Assembly: GCA_947568835.1 (NCBI GenBank)
Contig: OX387602.1
Location: 5,178,570-5,242,569, forward strand
Reading direction: 5' to 3'
Length of the DNA: 64,000 nt
Origin: Protonemura montana
Taxonomy: Eukaryota > Arthropoda > Insecta > Plecoptera > Nemouridae
The notes below the pieces were generated by a model. It saw nothing but the letters and a program-made list of their open reading frames with translations, had not been told where the DNA came from and did not search any database. The position numbers and the translations under genes were made by a program. This document shows, one piece after another, positions 31,875-44,078 of the stretch. Position 1 is the first letter of the stretch; every line of letters begins with the position of its first letter.

Positions 31875-34800
31875 TAAAAAGCGTAGCGCGACGCGGAGGC
31901 TGGATACACCCGAGGAGCACGTCACGGCTGAGATGATCGCGTGAAACGAGGCAGCGAGTCGCGGCAAATGTACCGCGACTCGCGACTCGGGAGGAAGAGA
32001 GCAGCACTGCGTGCCGTGCGAAGGAAGCACCCAATGCCAAACAACCATCAGCGTGCGTCGTCAAACGGAACGATAAACGCAATTCGCAATTCGCAGAATC
32101 AGGTGCGAGGCAACGGCGCATCGCTTTCGGTGTTTTGGCGACGTGGCAATGCTCCATAAATAATCAAAAAAGGGAAGTCGATACGGGTAACGTCGCTTTC
32201 CTGAAAGAACAAAAGGGAACTTTGATTTATTTAGAACTCTAAATGACATATCTTCTCTATGACCGTAGCAATATACTGTTTCTATTAACTTTGGCGTTTT
32301 TCTGATATACTTTCGTGTGACTGTGATTTGTTTTTCCAAGCTAGATAGCGTTCGGAAATCTAGAGCAAAGGAGATCTCTCTCGAAAGAACCTCTTCCAAG
32401 TTCAGAGTGTCGGCGATCTTGATTCCTGTTTGTGGTTTTGAAATTAATTGAAAAGATCGCGCGTTCAGCAAGGAAATGATGAAGCGTCGTCGTGGGGAAC
32501 AAGATAAAAAAGATGAACGCCATGGCGGAGCGGCGGCAGCATTTTGCTACCCACTGGCCGTTTTGAATAAATTGATATCGCCCATTTTCTAAGCGCTCAC
32601 CGAGCGGCACTAAACGGCGGGCCGATTAACTTGATAATGACTAATATTCGATCAGATAAGTCCTAATCACGACACAATTACAGGTCTCGAATATGTAAAA
32701 CACGCCACTTAGTCACGGGAGCAGTGCGAAAATTTGAATAATAACAAGCATTAATTTTCTAGAGCAAAATCAGCGTTATAAATTGTCTTGGAAATAATTC
32801 CTTTTAGACACCTATGAACATTGCACATCATTAATCTGATTATGACATTAGTGTGAAACCTAGGTCAGTTTATAGAGATGGATTTCTGCCAAAAGATTGA
32901 TACTTCACGCGGCTGCATGCAACGGCTACTGAGAAAGCGTGAGCATGTGCACTTAGCTGAGATTAAGCGCTAACCAGCCCCGACGAGGACATGCAAAGGC
33001 AGTGAGGGGCGCAAATAGACCACCCCAGTAGTGTAGCCAGTCGCATTACATGAATGAGAATTATTTATGGCTTAACCTTTCACTCGGCTCTAATTCTGCA
33101 GTACAGTGAGCTCTATCCACTATTTACACTAGTTTTTTTTCCACGAAGCTGGAAAACAAAAATCTCTCCGAGCTCGCGGTTCTTCGTTTCGAAAACTGCT
33201 TTTCAAAACATGAAACTTTTATTTCCTGTTATCTTTATCACTAAATGAAATAGTTTTCTGTTCAAAGCAAGCTTATATATTTTACCTTCGGTTTGGTCAT
33301 ACACATAGCTTTATCTTCCTTGATTTAAATAACATTCAGATATCGTGCAAAGCACAAAGATGGTGCATTGTAGGTCATGGAATACAATGACAGTTGAATA
33401 GGTTATGATTACAAACATGAATCTCCCTGCGTTTGAAAACGCGGCCTGCGCTCGAAAACTTGAACAGGCCTCGTCGAATAAATCTCTCGAGACAGACATT
33501 GCGTCACGCTGACTTGCAGCAGGACATTAGCGTTGTGTTGCAGGATTTGTGACAGAAATCCATCCCTCGTAAGGTCTTCCGAAAGCCCCGATGCCCATCT
33601 CTTAGCCAGGTGGTCCAGGACTTCAGCTGTCTTCCGGGCATGTCTCTCTCCTCCGCGGTCTGATATACTCTACCGGGCGCCCCGGGGGTCGAGAGCATCT
33701 CGCTTTCAGCCCTCACGTGCGACCAACGGCCTACAAATTTGCAGCCAGCAGATAGATTTCAGAACGTTTCCCTATGCGGCATGTTTTATCCTTTGGTCGA
33801 GTCTTAAGTGTTTCGATCTGTGCAATGGGCTCTGATTGCTTGGCTGCTTTCATTCAGAACAATCTTTTTGAAAGCAATATGTAATGTAAGCTGATTTTCC
33901 TTATCTCTAGCTGAATCTAAGTAAAAAATAACCCGATCAGTCAATATATCAAATTAAAATTCCTATCGGCGCATTACCATGTATAGATATCACTCGCCCA
34001 ATTTTCTTATGAAAAATAACCCCCTCTAATCAGTGTGTATGGAAACTACAGTCTTTTATTTTTTTCCCTCTAAAAAGCATTGTGCCCTGTGCAACAATGA
34101 GAATCCATTCGCCACTCTAGAGGATCTTCATTCCGTCGGACAAAAGCTTCGCAGGGGAATGAGCACGGAGAAGCCAATCGCTGCGGCTCCGGAGGACAAA
34201 GATCCTGCGTAATGTCTTGTCGAGCGGGTTGCCTGCCTGCTCATCTCGTTGAGAAATTGGAAAGTTAACTCGCTGTAAATCTGTACCTTTCTAGCCTGCT
34301 GATTAATCAGGGACAGATTGATGACGGGCCGGGCGCGGACGCTACACATCCTACAGGATTCTTTGCTCGATTAATTTCGTACCCGTGGCCATTTTCTTTT
34401 GTCTGCTCCCGTACTCTGACAGTGTTCCACATCTGGGTGAAATTTCCCATGCACAATCGACAAATATCCTTCGGCATATTTACCCTGCGTCGTATCATTT
34501 CTGACACAGAAAAGTGCAAAGCCAAATGCAAATGTTCGGCGAGGTTGTTTTTCAGTTTTTGCGCAAACATGTGCGAGTTTTCCACGGCGCGGTTTTCTCT
34601 AAAAACAGTTCGAGCTGATAACGACGTGAAAATAAAATTTCGATGAAGCTACTGAACACGCTGACGATGATGATAAAAATAACACCCTCGCAGCGTAAAG
34701 CGTTGCATGTTTCATGAGCACTCCCCCGTTTTCTCTTCATTATCATCGTGAGAATGAGTTTGTTTTGATATCCCATACAAATTAGTGTAAGATGGGGGAG

Positions 34801-35719
34801 AAAGATTGCTGGATTGGGGATGAAAATGGAAAGTTCATCTCATTGTTATGAACCCCCCCGAGCTTCTTTTTAAAACAGAACCATACGCGAGGTACAAGAG
34901 TTGGAAATGTTTACAAGAATGAAGCAAGGACAGTGAAACGGTACTCACATGAAGGAAAAGCGCTATCCCGAAATGATCAACACCCAGCTGAACGCAGGGG
35001 ACGAGTGAACAGGAACGTGAGGAAACGAAATAAGCGAAGAAAAGTATTTAATTAATGTTTCACAGATAAGAAGAACGGGAGTGGAGTTTCTCTGTTCTCA
35101 TATTACAAAATAACTGTCTCGACGTCTTGTATACGAAGACCATGCCTTGTTTTTTCAACGGTTCAAAAAGGTTCTCCGCGGTCTGTAGCCGTGAAAACAT
35201 GGCGGCATCCCTGGCGCACACCTAACGCATGTCAAACGCAGACCCCTTTGCGTAAGCCAATAACAGGTAGACGTGCAGCCCGATAATAGTTCCTGAAAAT
35301 TAACCCCGTATGAACCTTTTACCAATTACCATGCACCTGATTGCGATGCATTACTCAGGCCATTGTCACGTGGGCGCTAATTATTCAGTCGCGTTCACTT
35401 CCCGTTCGACGCGGCGATCGCAGCGCCGCCCGCGTGCTAATATAAACTATGTTTTCATTTATACAGTGACTCGAATCAGGGCATCCAGTGTTAATCAGCC
35501 GCGATCAAATCGGATAACGCCAGTCGGACATGCACGGGCGATTCACAAACCATCTGCAATTATCCCGATCCAATCTATTGCCGAGTAAATTGCTCTAAAT
35601 GCATTTCGGCTTTATCACGGGTAATGTTCGTACAAGAGACACGAACAGTGATGTATTCGTAAAATTTTTAGTGGGGGTACGCAAAAATGACCCATTTTTT
35701 TTGTGTCGGCGGGCGGGGT

Positions 35720-35754
35720 GGGGGGGGGGGGGGGGGGGGGAGGAGGAGGAGGAG
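35720..35754 (+). repeat. 21-base poly-G tract followed by AGG repeats
   Basis: Twenty-one consecutive G lie next to AGGAGGAGGAGGAG. This has strong G-quadruplex potential and is also a common site of sequencing or assembly length error. Confidence 0.95.
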
Positions 35755-38700
35755 ACCCAAGGCGAATGCACCGAAAGAGTGGAAAATAGGGGGCTTCGGG
35801 CGCAGCTCCAAGTGAATTTTTATTCTAAGGTTTCTTTTGGAGTCAATCTACGAGTTTACGATGAAATTGGGCTTGGAATGACATAGTCAGAACTGCATTT
35901 TTAATTACGTAATGATTTTGAGAAAATTAAATTAATGCCGCCCTCTCATGTCTACACCTTCCCACATTGTTGCAACTTGCAGTCTTTAAATTTGGTGGGG
36001 ATTCGGGAATTTGGTAAAAGAAAGTCAATCATTTTAATCGGATACTGGTTTTAATTTTTGTTGAAACTACCCATAGATACGCGCGTACTTTCGCGTTGAG
36101 GAGATCATATCAGTTTCCACAATGACTCTTTTTCATTAAGCTCCTTGCTGCTGCGTGATGCGACGTTGGTTGTGTCTTCAACTTCTCCCAAACCAAATTT
36201 TTGTTTTTTAGGAGGAGCAAGGCCCCAAAGGGAATGCAAATCCACTTGCTTCCTCTTCTGCATCTTGAATTAAACTAACTCGTCCAGTGTGGCTCGTATG
36301 TGGCATTTTGGTTACTGTTTGTATTTTTGTCTTTCCTGCGAATTCTTATTATTTGAAGCGGGCTTGCTTCTGAGAGCTTGCACCGCCGTGCGACGCCGCG
36401 AAAGCGGCTACCGACTTCCCTAAGTGATAACAGTAATATGGTTCTAACTAACCCCTTTGTTGCGAGTCGCGACGCCGACATAGTTCCAGCCTACCTACTC
36501 TTAGTACGTTCGCAAACAGTGACATTCTTGGTAGGTTTATTTTTAAGTAAGTGGATTATTAGGAATGAAACCCTTAACTGGGATATTTTCGCCTTGAAAA
36601 TAAAGAAGTGCAGGATATTTCGAATAATCATAATTTAATACTGCTTTCCCGTGCGTTCACCTGCGTTCCCTCAAAAGTTTAAAGTGGGGGTACGGCCAAA
36701 AATAAAATTAATAGTGGGTGGACTGCGTACACCCGCGTGCATTGACCAATACATCACTGGACACGAATTAGCCCAATGATTTTGTTAGTCAATCGTGGAG
36801 GTGCCAGGCGATCACTTCCTGTTGTCGGCGGCTGCAAAGGAGGTTCCCTCGAATCACGACGAACTGCGGGTGCTGCCCATCTAATAATGAGTGCGTTGGA
36901 ATAACAAAAGGCGCCGCCACTTGCAAGCCTTCTGACACCTATGCTGGCGACCCCTGGCGATAGAATTGCTTGTTATCACGGAATGCATGTATCATAATTC
37001 AATGGACGTATTTATTCAACGCTAATCCATGTGACATAAACTATGGGATCAATTGATTAACAGGTTTGAATCCAGGTCCGTTATGGCTCTGCGGTACCTA
37101 CTGTGAATGTCCATGTAAACACGCATGCACAACATGCAAGTGGGATCAATAATAATCATGTGATTTACGTCGATGCGATATAATAATTGGGTTTCCCGCT
37201 CCGCGTTATTACTTGCTGGTGCAGTTAAGATTAAATTTGAGATTGTTATTACATAAATTAATTAAAAATTCTCGGCGAGCTGTATACGTGGCCATAAATA
37301 ATAAAATTACAAATTAAGCAACAGGTGCCACAATAGCAGCGCCAAGTAGTTATTGGACGGGGTCATAATAAAGTAGCGCATGATGTCGGGATGAGAGATT
37401 TGAGAGGTAGCCATTTCTTTCGGACCAAATCTAGAAATGTATCTTCAGGGAAATTTGATTTGTGTACTAGTTGGAGTTACTCGTAAAGCACTCGCTTGCT
37501 GATCAAGATATAACTACCTTGAGAATGTAGCTTCGTGTATTTCTAAGTTTACATACCCGCGCTATAGAACAAACTGGCTTGCCTTGATCATATGAGATAC
37601 ACTAACTCTCAACGATGTTCCTTGCATGTTCATTGCGAGCGCATTGAAAGGAATTTGGTCACGGAAAACCGCGAGAAAATTCGCAGCTTTAAAGGGAAAA
37701 CTTTATGATGTTCTGCCGGGTCTGGAGCCGACCAGATATAGACGACCGGTCTCACGGATGGTTCATTTTGCCGAATAAAGCCAGAGGCGCGTTTTAGTCG
37801 AGGCTGTTTGAGTTCTATCGCTTTAGGGAGTTTATCCAATGTAGTTGGCCAGTGGTTCATATGCGTTAATTCGGGCTCTATCGCAGGAGACAAGCTTCTG
37901 CGCGGCGTTGATACAATAAACTTTGACGGTGCTTTAACTCGCTCAGAATATAGCAATTACATAGCTCTTAGAGCCTCCTCATTTCGTATTCAGGAATAAC
38001 AAAGTCAAAATACAAAATAGCAAACCTTCCGTTTTCTATAAAGTATATGACATTTCCCGAATGCTTGATCTGTAATCGCGGCCGGGGCAATTGTGCGGGA
38101 ACTCGTTCAAAAGGAGCTTAAATGAAATGGGATGTAAAAATGTCTCTTTTCTTTGAGCGAGATAAAATTGCAAGAGAATTCTTGTCGTAACAATTGAAAT
38201 TAAATTGGGCGTGCTGAGCCGTGCGGTGCACATCATTCCGTATACCTAAGCACACCATCATCGGAAATTTTATGGACGGAACTAATTTTTAGAACGTAAT
38301 TCTATATTTTGCCAAAGTCGTTCATGCCAAGCTGGTTTCGAAAGAGTTGGTTCCGTTCGGAGCTTTACGCAGTTACATTGAAGCTTTAATCTGAAATTGA
38401 AAGAAAACCCGTGGAGCACACGCCTAAACCATGTCATTGGAAGAAACCCGAAAACGCCATTAAACCACTGCGCCAAATAGCTCCAGCTCTGCACAATCGT
38501 CAAGTCGAGTTGCTTGCCGCCAATGCCACCGTCGTAGATCTGTCATTTCAAATCAAAATAGCTTGCAATTTCTATCAACGACAGCGCTGGGCGCTTGGCG
38601 AACTAGTACCCGACCGTTACAACCTCGGAATAGTGTCGTCAGTTTGAAGCTGGGGGACGCCGATATGCCCCTCGCCTCGTAGATTCGGTCTCCAACTCAA

Positions 38701-39383
38701 ACTCTAAGCGGGTTCGATGGGCAGACACCCCCTTGCGCACCCCACGCGGTCAATCAATCACTCGGTTCGAAGCCCGGAAGAGCAGTCACTGTCTCCCAGA
38801 GGAAATGAAAGTATGTATATCACGAGCCCTGAGATCAAGTAATCCAATCATCTATCTATTTACACAAAGTGAACTAACCGATATAGCGGGCGAGACCACC
38901 GTCGGTACGCAGGTCTATTCCTCTGTGGTGGGATAACAATTTGTATCCTCGCATTTCACAAATAGATAACGAATTAATAGATGGTCTGTAGACTCCTAGC
39001 TAGCACCCGTCTAAACGTGGATGCTTTGTAACACAATCGATTTAACAGCAATAAACTGGCGCGGTTAACGATGGGTGATTTAATTTTATGTCGACCATTT
39101 ATAATTAATTCCATGTGATTGTATTATCAAGATATTCTGTCACGTGTCTCAGGATATTGCTCTGACGGGGGGGTGCTTGTCGATATGCGTTTGGAGACGA
39201 TACATTAATGAAATGAAGGAGAGCGGCGTCGTCGACGACGACGCGGTGGAAGTGCCCGATCCGTGATTGGATTACATGATTGACACGCGCATTTCGATTG
39301 AATTTCAAGTCACACGATAAATTATCGAGTCGCGGATATCTATCATAATATTATTACAGGCGTGCCCGAGACGCCGCGTGTTC

Positions 39384-39401
39384 GGCGTCGGCGTCGGCGT
39401 C
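39384..39401. repeat. Three GGCGTC units
   Basis: Three perfect hexamers. The first (CGGCGTC) also pairs with GACGCCG at 39,370-39,376 across a 6-base loop. Confidence 0.9.
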
Positions 39402-42400
39402 GTTGACAGGTTCTACCTAGCCATGCACTGGATCGACTCCACGAAGGCATGTAATGAGTTTTGTGATGAGATCTGACATGAAGGAGGGGAGAGAGGGCGG
39501 GGGTGCTAAGAGGAGGAAAAGTGTCGAGGGGACGGGGAGTTAATATGTCATATCCTCTGAGGGCTATGTCGTCATACGCACGCACGTCCGTTAGGTGCGT
39601 AAGTGAAATATCTATCGCGATGCTTTCTAAACGCGGCCACGTCAAGTTGAAGAATTTCACTTTTGATTTGAGGGTGTGACTATATATAAGTTAGATCGCC
39701 CAGTAGTGCTAGTAGCTTGGAAGTGTGTCTGTCTAATTTATGTTTTGGAAATGGGGTTTAATTTTTAAAACAGAAACCCATGAAGAGAATCCCTTTACGG
39801 ATAACCCATATCTACGTTGAGCAATGATAACTTTCGTCGGGTGCGTTTGATAACTCTGAATTACGTCGATACGCATCGCATCTTGCCGGTAATAAAGAGA
39901 AATTGTTTGTGTTGTTGTGTTTATCCTTAATGCATCACTTTCCACGTCGCCTCGCAGGAGACTTTAGAGGGTAAACGGCGTCGAAGGAAAAACTCAATTT
40001 CATCCAGAACACTGTCGGTGCCGTCATAACAGATAACTTTTATCGTAAGGTGTTATAGGTAACCGCGTTAAAGATATGAGACGAGAGCACGGGGCTTGCA
40101 ATTTAGGTTGGTTATGACGCATGGCTTGGAGTACCAGAGGGGTTGGAACAAGGATCATGCTATTGTGGAATTGTAGTGTAGGCATTACATGCTACGCTGG
40201 AGCAGCGTGGCCAATCAACGGAATACGATAACCAGACCTTTATCCCGCCCAGAAATTAGTTACCTAGTCACGTGGCCATGTAATATGACAGCAGAGACAA
40301 GTTGAAAGTTTTAAGATGATCATCTCAACGAGTCACTTCACAAAATGCCAGCTGAATATACAATGTCCTTCTTTATTCAAATGAACGCATCCCAAATATT
40401 TGATGGAGATTTTGTTAATTGATTTTCAGGATTTTTCAGCATGTCCTTTTTTCTCTCGTATTTGGTTATTTACTACTAAACCAAGTTTTTTTTTGCCATT
40501 CCAATTAAAATGTTAAAAGCACCTCTCGCCGTTTTATGAAGATTTTTATGCGATTTTAATTGGCAATTTAGGCATCTTAGGCATGATGGTTGGCATAAAT
40601 TTTTTGAACAGGCCGTTAGCAGTAAGCTTTCACATCAAGGAGATTTAGCCAGAAATCAGTCACATGATTCAGTTCAAAAATTCATTTGCGGGGCAAGTTT
40701 TCGCATGCTCTAAAAAGTGGCCGACTTTTCGATTTTAACATCGCTGTATAACAAAATCCACTTTGTATCAAAATCGGTGATAACTTCCAATGCACGACGC
40801 ACTACTGTAGAAAGTAGACATTTAATAATTTTGTTTTGAGCGAGTAAAGACTGTCATGCATTAACACCACCTGTATTTTTTCAATCAATTCAAAAGCTAA
40901 AAGCTTTTAAAATCACAGCGCCGCTAAGTCAACATCATACAACACAAGCCGCGTACGCTCCTCACAGATGTCCTTGGCATTACAGGAGAAAAAGGATTAA
41001 ATAAATTCCTTCAAATAACGAACGCGCCGCGCAAATCAGTGAAGTGAAGCTAGCGCTAATTAGCGGAAAGAACTTCAAATACTGCTGTAGGATTCTTCAA
41101 AAGAAGAGCGCATTGCAAACGTTTGCATTGCAAACGATAATTTACAGTGTGCACTTGTTTCCTTACTAGTTAAATCGGCGTGCTAACTGCACACGGGGAT
41201 TAGCAGCAGCCAACACTGCACTCTGTAGCCAAAGCGCATGTTCAAAGAATCATGCAACCGCGGTGCAATGGGGATTTAGCTAACTGCATGGTTTCTATAG
41301 TCAATTTGCATTTGCAAGTAGCGTGTACACAAAAGCGATGTGCTACTTCATGTCTCTCATCTGTGTATTCATCTTTCAAGTGTGCGCAAAATCAGAGACG
41401 TTACGTTTGGTTAGCTGATGTAGAAATATGTGCGGCCAATGGGAAATGTACAAAGGAAAGAATAGAGTCAAAGTTGAGCCACTTCTTGGCCTGATATGGT
41501 GGAAGTCATAAAAGAGACACCATGTAATAAAGAATCGTGAAACTGGATTAGGAAGGAAGAAGGGAGGCACAGAATGAAGGAAGGAAGGTTGGGGATGGAA
41601 AGTCATCATATGCTATAAGAAAAATAATACAACTTCATGAAAAGTTTCCTAGTGGCCCGTGACACTGTCGTAGTATTTTAACAGCCCGTCAAAGTGTGTT
41701 GCATAAATGCGTAATGCTTGGCATTTCTTTTCAGTTTTGATTGCTTTCCCGGGCGAAGAATTAATGAGATGAACCGTTTGCTGTGTCGTAGTTTACAATT
41801 AAGAGTTCAATTCTGCCAATTCTCCGTTGCCAATAAGTAATAAAAAACTAGAAAATAATTGCAAACTTTAGCTGTTGAGTCTTCAGTCCACGAGTGGTTT
41901 ATGAAACTTATGTAGTACCAATGGATAAAAGATTCATATGGCATAAAAAAAAACTTGAGAATCTCTTGTATATACACAAGAGTGAATGGTTCTAAAAGTT
42001 TACGAGCTCGCGGTCAAAGAGTTTCTAATTTGAGTATTTCTGGTGCTCCTCGAGTACGAGCGGCCATTCACACTGTAGTCTCCTGCAGGTAGGTACCTAC
42101 TACCTACACATTGAACAAAGTTCTGGGATAGGATGTCCACGATGAAAGCAGTCAAGCAGACAACAGTGTCGATCACTATTTGTTCGTCGATTCACCATTG
42201 GACCCATCCCCTTGATTCGAAATGAAACATGTAATTTAAACCATTACATTTTGATTGCCTAAAGCCAAAAAAAAAGTTTCGTTATGTAATTTGGTTTTGT
42301 GAGCTCACAATTGAATGGACAAACAAACAAAATAAAATGTACATGTTGATGGGCTAGCGGCAATGAATGTACCAGCAGCGCGCAGCCGGAGTCTGTTATC

Positions 42401-44034
42401 GAGGTCTAGCTCTCGAGCGCATAATTCCATTCAAAGCTTTTCAATATTTGGCACTTATGAGATGATGCAGCTAGTGTCAAAGGAGAAAGCAATGATAGTG
42501 GAAGACAATTTGTAGCGATACCTTGTAATTTTTGTAAATTGAATTGAACACGTTTCTCTGTGAGTTGTGACACCGATGATTTGCGGTATTCTATCAGGTA
42601 GTAGTTCCAGCCGAGCTTTTTGAAAAGTTTGTTATTTTTGTTGGCAAAGTAATGGTCTTTCGGGAAGTTTCCACATATTATTTTCCGGACCAATGAAAAG
42701 AAAACAGTGGCTTCATAAAAGTTAAAAATATGACGTCTAGCCGAGCCATGTGTGATGTTTTACAGTGAAGTGTGTCGCTTTAGAGCGAATATTTTAGATG
42801 ATCGTAACCCGAGCTGAGATCTGCACACTTGACTAGTGGCACAGAGCGATGGCATTGCGATCATTCCTGGCTAGACAACTCGAGAGGCGACTGGCGGTCG
42901 TCTTCACGAGCAGGGTTCGATTTCAGCCATGGCAATCCAACGCTAATCCTGGAAGGCGCCTCCAGACGCAAAGACAATTGCGTCATTCGACGTCAAAGCG
43001 CTTCTTCACGTTGTGGTTACGATTGAAATTTACACGTTTTCCATGTCTCCCGAACAACGGGCTTCTTATTCCGCTCGAAAATTAAAAAAATTAGCTGTCT
43101 TCTGCTTTGCGGCTGAGATATTACATTTTATTTGTTGCGGCTTTTATTTCATACGTATCGACTCAGAGTCAGAACTGAGAAGTATTTGCGCCACGGCCTT
43201 CGAAACGCCGTGACTCAAAAGTTGGGAGACCGAACGAAAATTTTTCTGCCAGGATTGTTTAATTTCATTTGCCAATCAACGACAATTCCGGTGACAATTG
43301 GCGCCGAATCCAGCAGCATATTAATGTATTTTGTGCATTGCATTCGATGTTCTCCTCTGCAAAAATCGCCCAGTCCCCTTGTGGTCGGTCACTGCAGAGG
43401 ACTGCGTCGCGTATGATTACTGAGGCGAGCAACACCCATGAACACGATGCAATCCTCGACTAGGAGTTGACCTGGCTGGACGAAAGGGTGTCGGAGAGGA
43501 GAGCCATCTCATCACGCAAACCGGTTCGCAGAGCTCGAACAGTTCCTCCGCTGTGCTAGCCACTCGCTGGACAAAATCTGAAATCTTTACTCAGGACATG
43601 TAATCATTGAATCGTATCTCAGGCACGAATGTGACGTGTGAGGGCTTACATTGAAACTCGAATTATTAATAATGCATCTTGAGAAGATTAGTGGCTTCGG
43701 GGTAAACGGAATCAGATACATTATTTAGAACTTAGAAGTGAAACTCGATTTAATCGAGATTGAGTCATCACTCTGCGCCATAATCAAGAACGGTGAAGTG
43801 AGATGCAATTCGACTTGCAATTGCATTACACGGGTTCTGGGTAAAGAAATGCAACAGCTGCATGTGCAAGTATGCACGAACGTTTCTATTTTGTAGGACT
43901 GCATCAGCATTTGACTGAAAACACCGGTGATATGATAAAGAAATTGTGATTAGCATATGTAGAATAGTATTAAAATATTAAACTAATGCGGGATAAATTC
44001 AAATTAGAACAAAAGTACGCCGGCAGTAACGAAC

Positions 44035-44078
44035 CGGAGCGCACCGACAGTTGCAACTGCAACTGTCGGTGCGCTCCG
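44035..44078. repeat. Perfect inverted repeat, 20-bp arms and 4-base loop
   Basis: The left arm 44,035-44,054 begins CGGAGCGCACCG. Its exact reverse complement occupies 44,059-44,078, ending CGGTGCGCTCCG, and AACT lies between them. The flanking bases do not extend the pairing. Confidence 0.97.

Larger units (their letters stand above)
30001..44000. other. Non-coding or unassigned DNA
   Basis: It contains a CGA-rich low-complexity stretch at 31,829-31,874, a poly-G tract at 35,720-35,740 followed by AGG repeats, a CG palindrome at 39,227-39,240, GGCGTC repeats at 39,384-39,401 and AT-rich palindromes at 41,054 and 41,114. No gene is recognised. Confidence 0.55.

Noticed and set aside
38764..38774. 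tRNA B-box match (GGTTCGAAGCC)
   Set aside because: No A-box, acceptor stem or cloverleaf pairing can be built around it.
2836..42100. CAGGTAG (Zelda-type) motifs at about 2,838, 4,801, 22,245, 35,265 and 42,087
   Set aside because: About eight matches on both strands are expected by chance in 64 kb, so there is no enrichment.
42849..43085. Plus-strand frame starting MALRSFLARQLERRLAVVF, resembling a mitochondrial targeting peptide
   Set aside because: A second frame is open over the same bases, there is no downstream domain, and nothing supports expression.
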